Positions 1 through 13,379 of a stretch of DNA of 64,000 nucleotides are shown here, in pieces (position 1 is the first letter of the stretch; every line of letters begins with the position of its first letter). Origin of the DNA: Rachycentron canadum. Lineage: Eukaryota > Chordata > Actinopteri > Carangiformes > Rachycentridae. Both the position numbers and the translations under genes were made by a program. The notes beneath the pieces were generated by a model. It worked only from the letters and a program-made list of their open reading frames with translations, did no database searches and was not told the origin of the DNA. The DNA lies in contig CM076651.1 in assembly GCA_038496675.1 (NCBI GenBank), positions 6,856,511 through 6,920,510 of the forward strand. The letters run 5' to 3'.

Positions 1-2100
1 GGAGGAGGGAGGCAGATGGAAATCCTGCATTACAATCACACACTACAAATCCTCTACTTTTCTTTTTTCCTCCGGATCAACAGCTCCAATAAATTTTCAT
101 TACACCTGTGTGAAGCGCTTCAAATAGAGCCACAGAAGCAGAAACTAATTACTTTCTAATTTATTGACTAATGGCCACAGCCCTGGGAGACAGGTGCAAT
201 TGTTCTAACAGTCCTGCTGCTCTGACTGCACTCAGGTCCACTTTAGATTCATAACCAAAATAATTTATCATTACAAGCACATTAAATTGAACCGTATAGA
301 CCATAACAGTGGTAATTTATATCATTTTGTTGTTAGGGATGCTTTTCCCTCCCCTGTCTTGAAAGCGTGCAATCTCTGCGATGGGATTCGTCTCCAGCCA
401 GTCGTTGTATGTGGCAGGTTCACTTTGTTCTTCAAAGGACTCTTTGTTTTGTGCCTCATTCACCATTTGTTGGAGCTTAAAGTAAAAAGGAGACCAAAAA
501 GAATGCGTGGCCTATTTTGAATTTAGAAAAACCCGAGCAGCGGTTTCTGTGTCACACATAACAAACATGATGGCTAAGTCAGGCTACTGTCACTGCCTGC
601 ATGTTATAAGTGAAGGGCATGATCAAAACATCAATACGAATAGCTGATGAGCTGACTCTGTGCTGACTTGAGGTAAACTTTCTGTCATGATTCCAGGTCC
701 AGGATCCCTTCATGTGTCATGCTGATAATGTATTCATTTTCAACAAATTACCTTTATCCCATAATGCATCTCTTTCTTGATGGGAATAGTGCCTTCCAGG
801 ATGTCAATGTCCCCATCAACAAGACACAAATGGCTGTCCAGTGGTTTGAACAGTGTGATAACAACATTAGCCATGTGTCAAGGCTTTCTTAATCACTTAC
901 CAGGATGCCATTTGTGCATTGATGGGATATTCTGAAGCAAAGTGTGAGATGGCATTTTCCACCGGCATCATTAAGATGGAAGGCCCATATGATCATGCAA
1001 ATTCATTATGTAAGCAGCAATTAGCATTAACCTTGCCCTCTATGAGGTGAGTGGTCTGAAACAATGCCAGCAAAAACACTACATGTCTACACAGCCAGTA
1101 TAGAACAGAACAGAATAGACTAGACTACTGGCAAAAACTGCTATCTCCACAGACATTTCCTTTTGGGTCTCATCAAGTCCATACAATACACCCAGGCAAC
1201 ACAATGGCATTTCCAGCATCTTCGTGGTTGTGTTTCCTATGTTTTTGTTCCACCTTTTACTTAAAAAAAAATATCCTCAAGGTTTAGGACTTTAGCCAGA
1301 TTTCAGCAGAAAGACCATCAGATCTTTGGGCAGAATTCCAGCCTCCCACAGGAAGAACAAGTGATTCAGCCATGTTGATAGTACCAACATTGTTTTGTGT
1401 AGCGCTACTAGAAGCTTGAGTTGACAATGGTGCGGCCCTGAGGGAGGGTCTGAACAGTGGCAGTCAGTCTCTGTGGGAGGCAACCACCATTCACACCTCC
1501 CTGAGCACGGACATGCCAACTGCTCAAAATTTCCACTTCTACCAGGTTTTTTTCAACCTTTAAAAGCCACACACACACACAAACACAGCAAAACTGCACG
1601 AACTGTGAAATCCTCAACTGTAGTTTGCCATCTGTGACAACAATGACGTAGGTGACCTTTCGCCTGCAATTCCACCTGCAGTTTCTTGTGCCCATGCACT
1701 GCGCGCCTTTGTTACAACCTGTTAGTTGACTGGAAAGTTTACAAAACAGGTCTGTAAATCTTCATTCACTGCTTCTATAAAAAGAGCAACACACAGTGGC
1801 AGCTTGCACAAGCTCAAGTGTCCATAGCAACAATATTAGTGAGTCACCAATGAGACTAATAAATGCAAGATCTAAAGTTCGTACCTTGAAGGGACATGGA
1901 GCCAGATACTTATTTCTGTTTTTATTTGATCACCAATCACACCAACAAACACAGACACACACAAATTGAAAAACACATATGGGCACACAAATACCACTCT
2001 CCACCCTCCCTTTCTCATACTCTCTCTCTGTGTCCTCCTCTTCAGACATTCAAGCTTTCACAGGCTGATCAATAGAATCCAGCAGGCCACAAATACAGAG
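1..2100. other. Intronic sequence, no gene recognised
   Basis: No domain-bearing frame is visible. An AT-rich patch at about 880-1070 contains a consensus octamer ATGCAAAT (995-1002). A splice-like pair frames 901-931 on the minus strand. A short (CA)n run lies near 1570. Otherwise I see nothing specific. Confidence 0.5.
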
Positions 2101-2107
2101 GGTATGT

Positions 2108-2128
2108 GGGGGGGGGGGGGGGGGGGGG
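2108..2128 (+). repeat. Poly-G run (21 G)
   Basis: Twenty-one consecutive G bases follow ggtatgt and are followed by tccc. A run this long can form G-quadruplex structures and is prone to length error in sequencing. Confidence 0.95.
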
Positions 2129-2300
2129 TCCCCTGGGAGAGACAATAAGGACAACGAGAATAAAACAGAGACTGGAGACACACAAACAGAGACACACACC
2201 AATACATACACACAACCCTGTTCTATATTCCCCAGCCAAGTGGTGACGTCAGCCTCCTGTTTAAGACACAGCCCACCTAATGGAGCATAGCCAAGGCACG

Positions 2301-2302
<2 letters not shown>

Positions 2303-2365
<63 letters not shown>

Positions 2366-2375
2366 TGTGTGTGTA
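2303..2375 (+). repeat. (GT)n microsatellite
   Basis: About 58 bp of pure GT repeat, then an interruption (gtttgtg) and a few more units. The alternating purine-pyrimidine sequence can adopt Z-DNA and is likely polymorphic in length. Confidence 0.97.
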
Positions 2376-5300
2376 TTCGGGTATGTGTGAAATAATGTTG
2401 GATTGAGAGAGTTTACCCGCTACAGCAGAGGCAAGGGAAGGACACACCACTACAGTGGAACACACACAAAGTCAAGCACAATAGCCATTAAATCAAAAGC
2501 AATCTCTCCGCTCGTGGTAATTCATACGCAGAGAGCTCTCACACATGCATATACCTGTACATACACGTACACAAAACTGACAAATACCACTATCCAAAGC
2601 GTTGAAATACTATTAGGTTACTTTAAAAGTGTGCAAAAAAAAAAAAGTGGGAGGAAATGAATGACATCCCAACAGTACATCCTCTCCAAACCTGAACAAA
2701 ATGTGTCAGCAGTGGGAGTATAAAATCTCTGAATGAGAGTTTTTTGGCATAGGAGATATGGAGAGAAATCAATTTCAGGGCCAAGTATGGTGCCAAGGAC
2801 GTCCAGAAGGGCATAGTTCTGTTGATCTGTTCATATCAATTTGCTCCCTCCTGCAGACGGAGAATGCCACAGTGTGCAGCGCTGCATCTTTAAGGAATAT
2901 CGCCCTGATAACGGTGCCATAAAACACATCATTTTACAGTCAAACCATCTCTGCCTCAAATGCACTTGGAGCGGAATCCATTTTCAAGCAACATAAAGTT
3001 TAACATGGCGCTACATCTGCCGAACCGCTAGCTTCCACGCTACATGGGATTGGGCGATTTAATTAGGGGACATGGGATAGCATTGTGTGGCACTGCAATG
3101 AGCCCCACCCTCTCGATCCTGACCTGATCTGCCCTGAGCCTGCGGTCATCTCTGGAAGAGCGGAGTGCATACTGAATTACAGTGCACACTCTAACAGCAG
3201 CTGAAAGTTTGTAAAAACTGTATCATTAACCGCTGTGAAAAGTCACAACTGTAACACAAAGTCCTTGCATGGATGTGATTATACAGATGAGCAGCTAGTT
3301 TGTATAGAATCCCAATACAATTTCTAAATGGTACAAATTATTAAGATTTATACCGTTTTACCCCCCTAAGATTATGTGACAGACATATACGCATTGCCCA
3401 TAATGATGTTGTTATTATAATAGAATATTCTGCTGGCTGCAAAATATATTAATATTGAGGTATTTGTGACCATCCGACTATCTTGTCTATGTGGAATACC
3501 TCATTTTATCCATCTCAAATAGACATTTTCTACATGAATACGTATTGAAAATGAACCCATTCAAAGGGTAGAGCAATTTTACAGAAGGCACAGCCAAACA
3601 GCTTGAAAATAAAGTAGAGATTTAGATGAGCTGCTTTGATAGTCATTAGTCAACTGAGAAGACTTTCCCCCAGCTGAGATAACTTTCTGAACAATTGTCT
3701 CCCTTGAAAAGTCATAAAGAAAATCTCTTTTAAAGTTTCCCCCTGATTTCTAATGGAGCATCCCTCCAGTGAGCATTTGAGCCACCTGAGTGAGAAGCAA
3801 CTGGATCACTAATGCACTCTAATTCAGGAAGTATAGATTACAGATAGTCAGGGGCAAAAGTTTGATTTTTTTTTCTTTTTTTTTTTGCCTTGACCATCTG
3901 AAAGTGTCTCCCAATACAAATTTAATGGATCAATGGGGATGGAGGGCTGAGAACTGTGGGGGACCTCATCACTTTCTATTGCGATTTACTATGCACAACT
4001 GGGATCACTATGCTCTGAGGAAGCCAAATGATTTATGTGCAGCCTAAAAAGAAAACGTTTCAACTTGTGCAAACGCTCCAGCACACATACAAACGCGTGT
4101 GAAAAGTTAGTAGTTGCCTGAAAAGCACCGTGGCATATCCTAAAATGCCACAGGATGATTAAATGTCAATTTTTTTTTAGATGCTCCATAGGAGCGTGTG
4201 GGCCACAACTTAAGTTCTTTATCACCTCTTTATCTGGATTGCCAGATAAAGAGGTAGCTTGTTGGATTGGGGGTGAGATGGGATCAGCCAGATGGAGACA
4301 CAAAACCAAAAGTTCAATTAAAAATGTTGAGGGAATCAATTTGTTTGCCTTAATTACTTAGTTAATTTGTTAAAGCATTTACCTCGAAAAAATCCTGCGA
4401 CACATTTTCTGCTGCGATAATGGCGCTACAAAGAGGGAGGGGTGGTTGGTTGGGTTGAGTGCCTTTTAAATGGCTCACCCTCTGGTTCTGAACACAACAC
4501 TCAGTATGCCTGCTTGCCCGTCCCCGAGTCTCTTTTGCGGGGTGTGTCGGTAATGAGGCCCTCCTGTAGTGCTGCGCTCCACTCCTCTGTTGGTGCAGAA
4601 AAGCGCACCCCCGCCACGTCCTGACATTCTGACAGATAGGAGCTACGGAAAGCATATGGGCAACGTGGCAATGCCTCCGACGCCCTCCAAACTGTCGTAG
4701 GGCTCTGGCATAATGAGCGGTAGAGAGATGAGCCCAAGTCCTACACATAGGAGACATTAGTCATCACATTTTTCGTCATCTGCCACAGATCTGCTAGAGA
4801 AAAAAAAAAACAAAAAAATAACAAAAACTCTTACCTCGTATAAAAGTCAAGAGATCCCATGAATTTGTGACTTTACAGAAGAAAGCCATGTAGTTTAGCA
4901 TGGCAGACAGGAAGTCTCTAAGAGAGTGTATATTTAGGATGACTGCCAGACACTGGCTTTTTGAAACAATGTGAGTTCTTGCAGATCCATACAACAATTA
5001 AAATTTGCTGTTTGACTGGTTCGGTGGTTGGCCTGCTTTTTACATGTGTCACAACATGGAACGAAAAGACAGACAGTCAGGGTAGAAACAGAGAGGGATG
5101 TCACTGAGGCAGGAGTGAGTGAGGGCTGTGTTGGGCCAGGAAGTGGCTGCTCTCCCTGTCAACTGTCAATGCCGTTTGTGTCCAGAAGCTGAAGTCCACA
5201 GCGACTAGACGTGATTTTAGATAAGGCGCCCATCCGGCCATGCCCTCGACATGGCCTCCCTCTGGCCCAGACTCCTCTGCCAGTCTCCTTCCCTCTCTCT

Positions 5301-6576
5301 CTGTCTGGCCTGTTATCCCTGACCGTCTAGACACCTCCCAGCACGCGATCCCTCACCCCAGCCAACCCGGGCTGTTCTCAGCTCTTCTGCTTTCTCTCCA
5401 CTCAATGCTGCGTCACAACACTGGCCGGCTAAAGGGTTGTGACGGGCTACTGAAAAGGACAGAACAGTGCCAAGGCAGTCCTCTACCTTCTCTCATTCAA
5501 GTCATTCACTGAAAGGCTTAGAAAATGATTCACAAAATTGCATTTCAATCCTCCTGCATGAGCAACTGAAATGATCACAATCCAAGACTTAGCTCAAACT
5601 TATCAGACAGTCTCAAGGGTTGACTACTAAGTGTGAACAATTGTAATGAGGCAGCTTGCACCAATCACTCTATGATGTAGACACACCTCTGAAAAACAAA
5701 AATAACAATTGAAAGTACTTCAGCCACTTTTTGTATGCAGGGGGACAAATGGATGAGAACAATGAGCAAGCCAAGAGGCAATTACAGAGCGGATGGCTCC
5801 GGGTGCAGACTAATCTGCTGGTGGCAGTGAAACCACCTGAGTGTCTGTATTCTGTACTGTAGCTCAGGCTGTGTTAAAAAACACTTGTGTGTGTGAGAGA
5901 AGCCAGGGGATGTAAGTCTACATTTCCCGAAGCCCTTTATTCAGCCTCTGTACCTTCGCTGCCCAACAGGTGGAGTATGGACACCATACATTCATATTAG
6001 CTGGAATGCAAAGCACTTTAACCCTGACCTGCTGCAGTAGAAGGCAGGGGTTGCAATGCGTCAACAGCACTTCCCTATGCACAAAGCCAGAGCCTCACAG
6101 CCATGACTGATCTCTATTAAATTACATGGATTAAATCAGAGATCCTTAATTAGGCCCCAATAAAAGCGTCATGTGGCTTTTGAAACCTCTGAGCATGCCA
6201 TGATTGGATAAAAATGTGAAAACATACTAAATGAAATTGGTTTACCGCTGAGTGTGCGCCCCATGACTCTTGAGTGGAGCAGCAAAGCAGGGGGAAATAA
6301 AGTGAGGAGAAATAAGTAAGAGAGTGAGGGAAGAGAGACACAGATGCAGAGAAAGAGTGAGAGGGGAGTCTCAGGGCGAGTCACACCTCTTTGCCTCAGA
6401 AAAGCTCTTAAATTCCATGTGTGACCTGAGGGAGAGGGCTCTAAAGAGTCAGCCTAAGATGCCATGATACACAATTTGACTTTTGCGGAGCAGTGAGCTA
6501 ATACAGTCTGCCACAAGCCACATGAAGGAGTGCTACAGGCATGATGCAAGGCTCCTGGGGACAGGCCAATGCTTGA
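2376..6576. other. Intronic sequence, no gene recognised
   Basis: Only short frames without recognised domains are present. It includes a perfect 14-bp hairpin at 4224-4255, T-runs near 3870 and 4170, and an A-rich patch at 4799-4825. Confidence 0.5.
4224..4255. repeat. Perfect 14-bp inverted repeat with 4-nt loop
   Basis: The arm ACCTCTTTATCTGG is followed by attg and then the exact reverse complement CCAGATAAAGAGGT. No T-run follows and no surrounding gene explains it. Confidence 0.9.
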
Positions 6577-6599
6577 ATATATATATATATATATATATA
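6577..6599. repeat. (AT)n microsatellite
   Basis: About 23 bp of alternating A and T, self-complementary and therefore able to extrude a cruciform. Confidence 0.95.
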
Positions 6600-6721
6600 A
6601 ACCTCTTAGATCAATCACAGTTACAGTGAACTGATCCATTCATTTCTTTACAAATGTTGTTTAAATAATTTGCTTCTAGCAATCAAGTAGTCCACTACAG
6701 TATTACTACTTGTTATACATA

Positions 6722-6955
6722 ACCCCAGCAAAGGTGGGGTACACCCTGGACAGAGACAAACAACCATTCGCTCTCACACCTTCTCGCCTATGGGCAATTT
6801 AGAGTTGCCAATTAAACCTGCATGTCCTCTGATTGTAGGAGGAGGTCGTACCCGGAGGGAACCCACAGGGAGAACACGCAAAGCACAAACAGAACCGACC
6901 GACTGGACGGTTAGAAAACCCAGAACCTTCATGTACCAGTGCTAACTTCTGCAAC
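6722..6955 (-). mobile_element. Fragment of a common fish interspersed repeat (tRNA-like/SINE-type, family unsure)
   Basis: The segment contains, in order, a ggggtacaccctggacag-like block, a block near ctatgggcaatttagagttg, a caattaaacctgcatgtcc block, tgtaggaggaggtcgtacccgg, and gggagaacacgcaaa followed by cccagaacctt and agtgctaac. This matches, in inverted orientation, a very abundant repeat of fish genomes that in its usual orientation starts with a tRNA-like region (gtggttagcactg, ggttcgattcc) and continues through gcatgttctcc and caattggtgactc. The tRNA-like head would be at the right end here and is largely eroded. Family name not assigned. Confidence 0.75.
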
Positions 6956-7954
6956 ATCCTTACATGACAATGTATGGAAAAAATAATGAAACAAAATACT
7001 GTTGTAGCCCAGTAATGCTTGTCCCTGTGCATTTGTACCCCATGTGATATCTTCACTGCCTTGGCTCAATGAGTTATTTTACCCTCCCATTTCTGCTCTG
7101 CTCGCATTTTGGGACTTTTACGGTGCGTAATTATTGTCCCCCCTCTCTCACAGCAGCAGGTACGTTACGTGAGTGGACTGTAATGCTTTCAGCCTGACCA
7201 TTTGGACTATGAGAACGTCAGCCGACAATAGTGCAGTTTGTTATTTCTTCTTAGAATCGGTAAATAGCAAACAGCGTCTGCTTCATTACTTTATTATCAC
7301 CTCGTAAATATACAAATGTGAATTAGGGAACAATCTGCATGAGAAATAAATTTTAAAAGATTTGGTTATAATAATTATCTGTTTACAGCGATCAATTTGA
7401 CCCAGACAGATGTGATCACTAGAAGTGGTTTCCTCTTATATGTGTGCATACAGAACACAAACCCTCACCCATACACTTATAAACACTCAAGCACACACAT
7501 CTGGGACTTGCTTTCACTGTAAAAACTGGAGCGTGATGCCTCCCTCCTCCTTTGGACCCTTGCATCTCCTAGTGTCAGGACGGCCAAAAGCTTTTAAGTG
7601 CTTTAAACTCATAATAACCCTAATGCTTAGTCCCCCCCTGTGAGCTCTGTGTTTGCCAGTAAGAAAATGAAATGCAATTGAAATAGATGCAAAGATGACG
7701 GATGTTCAGACATTTTTGGAGTTGCTGGGGATTTGGCGCCTGCAAAGGCATTATGCAAGGAACAGAGAGTAAACAGGCTCCTAGGATGTGTTACGTGGTG
7801 ACAGGGAAAGTTGGAGAGTGGCAATGCACAAAACTGCAAACACACACAGGAGCACAGCACACATCGGACTCCTTATTTTGCCCCCTTCTCTACTTGCACA
7901 TTAGCTTGTTATGTTGTTTGTGATGTTTCTATTTTTGAGAACATGGGGATTGGG

Positions 7955-7975
7955 AAAAAAAAAAAAAAAAAAAAA
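7955..7975 (+). repeat. Poly-A run (21 A)
   Basis: Twenty-one A bases after tggg. No clear element precedes it, so it is not assigned as a retroposon tail. Confidence 0.95.
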
Positions 7976-8469
7976 GAAATCGCAGATCCACCGCCACAAT
8001 GCATTGCGGGGAATGGTAAGCACACAAACAAAAAACAGCCCCCAACCACCTTCCCACTCGCCACTAATCCTCTCATGCCCTAATTGTGGGTGCAGTCACC
8101 CCAGATTCACTTCTTCAGGGGGGGAAGAGAGAAGGAGAGCTAAGGCTCTGGCTGAGAACAGACCACCCTGTCTTCCCCTCAAAATGATTCTCTCTGCCAG
8201 AAGACACCAGAACGGTAGGTGGTACTCTCTCTCCATTACATTTCACTTTTATCTGACTTCCCCTTTGCCTCTCCATCTTCCTGTCATTTCTAGCTGTCTC
8301 TTCTCTCTCTCTCCTCTTTCTACTATAAACTGCCTTAGGTGATTATGGATTGTGATGGTGGTGGGTGGGGAAGGTGAATCCCTTTCTTTGTTTCCTTAAA
8401 ATAGGTTTAATATACTATTACCCAACACAGTTGAGAACCTCCGAGATTGTTAACACGGGTTGGAGTAAG

Positions 8470-8492
8470 AAAAAAAAAAAAAAAAAAAAAAA
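8470..8492 (+). repeat. Poly-A run (23 A)
   Basis: Twenty-three A bases after gtaag, about 500 bp from the previous A-run. No source element is recognised. Confidence 0.95.
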
Positions 8493-8736
8493 CTCAGGTC
8501 AATATGGCGGTTTCCACTAACAACAGAGAAAGTGAGCAGGTGGCTTGGTATCTATTGGTGGGCTACTCTCCTTGGTGGTTAGAGTTTGAGGGTTGCATCA
8601 ATCGTGCCAGGTCTGCATACCAGCAGGCTATACAAGAAATCAAACACACTCACTGGAGACACATTAAAACAGGCTATTAAACTCTTTGGCATTTGATTTC
8701 TTTTAATCAAAGAGGGCATCAGTCAAATGAGCAGAA

Positions 8737-8793
<57 letters not shown>
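8737..8793 (+). repeat. (CA)n microsatellite
   Basis: Uninterrupted CA repeat of about 57 bp. Confidence 0.97.
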
Positions 8794-8794
<1 letters not shown>

Positions 8795-10827
8795 CACAGG
8801 CCTCAGAAGAAGATGCTAGCCAGCGACTGGTGGCTGGCTGTGTTTTGTCTGAACAGTGTTGCTACTGTTAGGAAGGCTGCATTGGAGCAGAGCCATGCCA
8901 ACCTTTACAGCAGCCCTCTTTCCTGTCTGCTCTCTCCCTCTCTCTCTCTCAGGGTTTCTATATGTCTGTCTCACACTCTCTCTCTCTCTTTCAGGCACAA
9001 AACCAAGGAGCACATTAGGTGCTGGTGCTGCACATTTTGATGCTTGGCTGTCACTGTATCATTGTCTGGTGACATAAAGCGCAGTAAAGCACTGAGCAGT
9101 GATGAAGTGGAGAGGTTTTAAACCTGCGCTCACTGGCACATTTCTTGCCTTTCAACCAATGTCATTTGGAGAGTGTCATTATCCCCCTGTGAAAGTAACC
9201 AACCCTCCATTCCCCACCCAAAACACTGGAGTGAAAGAAAGAGAGAGAGAAAGGGAGACTCCTCCTTGGCAGCACTTGCTCCATTATTCTGCTGGCGGCT
9301 TGATTAGACAGAGAGAGTAATTTACGAGCCACTTCATTGCCAATTCAACGGCCACATCACCTGTAAATAATTGAAACCCTTCATGTCCATTCCGACATAA
9401 TCATATCGCTATCATGTTAATGTATCCAGCAGTGCTGTCCTTTGGGTCAGGAGCAGGACTACTTTAAATCTTGGCTGACCTGTCTCCATAACTCTCCTGA
9501 GCACCACCCTCTAGCAAACAGGAAAAAAAATAAAGATGAAGGACTGCTCTGACAAATGATGAAAAATTCAAAATACAGTAAACAAATACAAGGCTTCTAA
9601 GCAAAGCAGAAGTGGGTTGCAGGTAGAGGGCACACGTTTTGCACTGGCTTGTTAATTATCTTCGCTTATGAAGGGGATAAGGAAGATTCATCATCTTCTC
9701 ATATATTTATCTCCCTCAAAGTTCTATCAGTCAAGCAGTGATATAAAAAAAGGCTGCAAGTTTTGGATTGTAATATCTATTACTACAAGTTGAAGGAGAC
9801 GGGGAGGAAAGGAAGAATCAAACCCTTTGCTTTTCATTGTAGGGAATTGTACCATCATGGGAAATGTCTTAATTATACTGCTGTTTAAAAAAAAAACAAA
9901 AAACTTGATGTTGAATTGATGGCTATTTTTCTTACTTCATTTAAAAAAAAGTAATGAATATTAATTATCCAATCTGAAATGGTTCTCACCTTTCCTTCAG
10001 CGTACTCCTCCAATGCACACAACACAAAAAAAAAAAAAAGATTTGAATAATTTATCAATTGACTTATATTTGAATTGATTAATTCACTGATGCAAAATTA
10101 ATACATGGCTATCCTCCACATTCCACCCACTCTATCCTCTCCCATCTTTAATGAAGCAGTTAAAGTAGTAAGGGTTTTTGCCTGTGGGCAGGGCTGTGGA
10201 GGCCTGGGGTATCTATCTAATACAAATCTACTGTAATGAAGACATCTCATCCGAATCAACAGGGTAACCATGTCCCAGTCGGAGACAGGTAGGAAATACC
10301 CAAAGTGTTTCATGAGGAGTGAGTCAGTGCTCTTTAGGGGGCAGTTTCCTCACCGACTTGGCCACGAAAACAAATCAAATAGGAAAGAAAGGCTGAAATG
10401 AACCGAACCAGCCAGATTGGCAAAGGGTAAAGGTCAAGTAAATAACGGGGGCTATGATTCTTGAATGCTCTCAGTACCAGTGCGTGCGACCTTGGTATAG
10501 AAGCAAGCCAGGTTGCTATTCCTTCTTGATCACTAAATGATGAAGAGGTACAAGAGGTCAGACCTGCCATTTGCTGTTTTTACACATTGAATGGTGCCAC
10601 GTGGCAACTTATCATCCACTGTACATCCTGTGCTGTGAAGCTCAGCTGGGGCGAAGAAATGGGACAGAATGTGTGCCAGTGTGTGTGTGTACGTGCGCGC
10701 CCATGTCGTGCCTGTTCCTTGCTGGTGATTCACCCAGCTCTCTGGCAGCCATCCAGGACCTATTTTCTCCTTCTCTTTACATAACAGCAAACGGTATCAC
10801 TAAAGCCGTGTGTCCTGTCCTTTCTCT

Positions 10828-10848
10828 TCCTCCTCCTCCTCCTCCTCT
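10828..10848 (+). repeat. (CCT)n trinucleotide repeat
   Basis: About seven CCT units; they create a proline run in a non-coding open frame. Confidence 0.9.
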
Positions 10849-12449
10849 TGTTCCGCTGCCACTTCCTGTCTTCCTTCCCCCGTCCCCTACCTTCCTGTAT
10901 GTGTGGGATCTTTTGAGACCTGTTTCGCTCCCTGGTGCTGATGTACCTCCCATTGGATTGCAAAGTGACCAGTCAGGAACATACGTTCTCGGACCACACC
11001 CAAAGCACAGAGTGGTAGACCAGATTCTAGGGTACGACATGGGGAGGTGCGTGGGATGGGAGGCTGTTTTTGACTGCGATACCCCCCAGAGCTTTCTAAA
11101 GGCCCAGGATCCGGGATCCGCTACACCATATGCCTACAGGACAGCACCCAACTGGGCAGCGGGGCGTGACGGGCTGAAAATAGGGACACGCAGTCACAAT
11201 CCTCACCGTGCTGGCCAACATACGGCCACTCGGCACCAACAGAGCGGAGTGACGAGGTGGAAGAGGAAGGTACAAGAGGGGGTGGAGAGCAGAGGGGGGT
11301 TGAAAATAGAAAATCTAGGAGGCGAAGGGAGAGGAGCTGAAGAGTGTTTGTGGGGAGGGATGAGGGTGAGGAATGAGGCAGTATGTCTGTGTGTTGAGAG
11401 TGTCGGCGTGCATGTGTGTGTGTGTAGGAGAGATGTGTAGGCAGGGTTTAGTGTCTGGACTGCTCAGTGACTCAGGTGTGAATAATACGTTAGGTCTACT
11501 TTGTGTGTGTGCGTGTGTGTGTGTGTTTAAGAGAGAGAACATAGTGAAGTGCTGGGTTGGTGTAGGGCTGGTCGTCTATGTGTCTAGGTGGCTGAGGGTG
11601 TGTGCTGCTGTGTCTATGGCCCACTACATGACAGCCAGCCTGCATGCTGCTCACTGGTGCAGAAGCGCTAATTGAATTAAGTCTTTATTATCAGGCTGCA
11701 GAGGCAGCACTTCTCCCCATCTCGGCCCGCTTGGCTGACACTTTCTCCTTGAACACCTGCTTGACATCAACTTCCTCCTCTATTTATTTATCCCCTCTCT
11801 CCTGTGGCCAGCCACTGGCTGCACTCCTTTCTCCCCTCCACCCCCTCCTCCATATTGGCATACCGAGAGAGGCTCGGCCTTCTTGTTTATCATGCTGCTT
11901 CGTCTGTCTGTGCTGCGCAATACTCCTCAGCTTGGATAACCTTAGCATCACATAGTATCTTTTACTTAAGTGATCTTTTAAAAAAAGGTACACACAGTCA
12001 CACCGGTAAAAACATGCCCGACACATCAATGACTATTACCATACAAAATGGGATACATAATAGAAAGGATTAGTTCCCAGAACTGATCCTACCCTTCCTG
12101 GCCTTCAGCAGCAGTCCTGGTGAGTGTACAGGGAATAAAGGCGATAAAGCTAGATGATGTTCTATGTTCTATTGGATAGTCTCCGGTGGGCAAGCTGGCC
12201 AGGGTAATATACAGCAGCTGGGATGAGAACTAACATACATTTAGTCCTCTGTCCATTTCCACTAGCCTCAGGCTCAGGCTGCTTCCCTGGGCTCTGCTTG
12301 GGCATTACTTTAGAGGACAGACAAACAAGAGACACTATTAAGTTGGCTAGGAGTCTGAGGCCCAGGCAGTCAGCCCAGCCTAGCTGTAATCTATTGACCG
12401 TTTGCATTCTCCCTCCCATGCCCCAAAACCACAGGACTTTTCTCTATCT

Positions 12450-12810
12450 GTCAGTTGAATCCATTGCTCACCTCCTTCCATCTCTATCTGCTGTTTACCC
12501 ACTCTATTTTTCTATTTTTTCTCTCCCTCGCCCTATGTCAGCTCAATCCCCCTCTATTCCATCTTTCTCCAGCTCCCTCGTATGTTTGTGTAAATCCTCT
12601 CCCCCCTCACCTCTTCTCCTCCTCACCCCATCCATCACTATCCCTCCCATCTCCATCTCGTCCGTTCGCTTCTCTTATCGACATGTTTCCATTTTCTAAA
12701 CTGCTCTCGCTCCATCATATTCACTCTTCCTTCGATGGCCATTTTTCATTTTCTCTCTTTCATTCACTCTTCCCTCATGCTCTCTGGGTTCACCTCACTC
12801 CTGTCCTCTC
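12450..12810. repeat. Pyrimidine-rich low-complexity tract
   Basis: A stretch of about 360 bp strongly enriched in C and T on the plus strand, with clustered ctccctc and ccatct motifs but no fixed unit. It leaves several overlapping plus-strand frames open (Ser/Leu/Pro-rich), which are compositional artefacts. Similar shorter tracts lie at 13210-13310, 39845-39950, 42185-42420 and 44010-44170. Confidence 0.75.
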
Positions 12811-13379
12811 TGCTTTCCCTGGTGGGCTTTATTTCACCCAGCCCTCAAGGCCCCAGGTGGGCATGGCTGTCCTTGTCAGGGCTTTTGACTGGGCCGGAGC
12901 TGGCATGGCACGGTGTCCTCCAGGGCCCAGCAGAATGGGGCAGCCAAGGGGAGAACTGTCACCATGCACCAAACTAAACTTTTACTCATGATGAGTTGAG
13001 ATAACAACAACAGAAGCAAAGAACGACAAGCAAAGAAAGAAGATGAAGGCTAGCTCACCTCACCACAAGTCTCTTCACATTTACTAGACATTTTGACATT
13101 TTTTTTAAACTCTGGGTTGATTCAGTGCTATATGTCCTTCTGTCTTTGTTTCAATGTGATCTTATCTAATACCTTTTTTTATATTTTATGCCTTTATATC
13201 TTTATGTAGCCTTCTTTCTTTGTGTCTTTTATACTCTCTCTTCTGCTTTCCCTTTCTCTGTGTCTCTCTCTCTCCTGCTGCTTCTGTCCTTTTACACTCT
13301 CCTCTGAACCTCTGCCAGCCAACGAGTGCCACAAAGCATTAGGACGAAACACTATCAGACGCCCTTCTCAGGCACATCC

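Larger units (their letters stand above)
6956..12450. other. Intronic sequence with simple repeats, no gene recognised
   Basis: It contains two long A-runs, a (CA)n array, CT-rich patches at 8230-8330 and 8930-8995, and a (CCT)n patch at 10828-10848. An 870-bp open frame on the plus strand (10571-11440) has no recognised domain and owes part of its length to the CCT repeat (a run of prolines) and to GT-rich sequence at its end. Confidence 0.5.

Noticed and set aside
12223..12991. Overlapping plus-strand frames of 158 and 178 codons
   Set aside because: They are open because the region is strongly pyrimidine-rich, giving Ser/Leu/Pro-rich translations with no domain.
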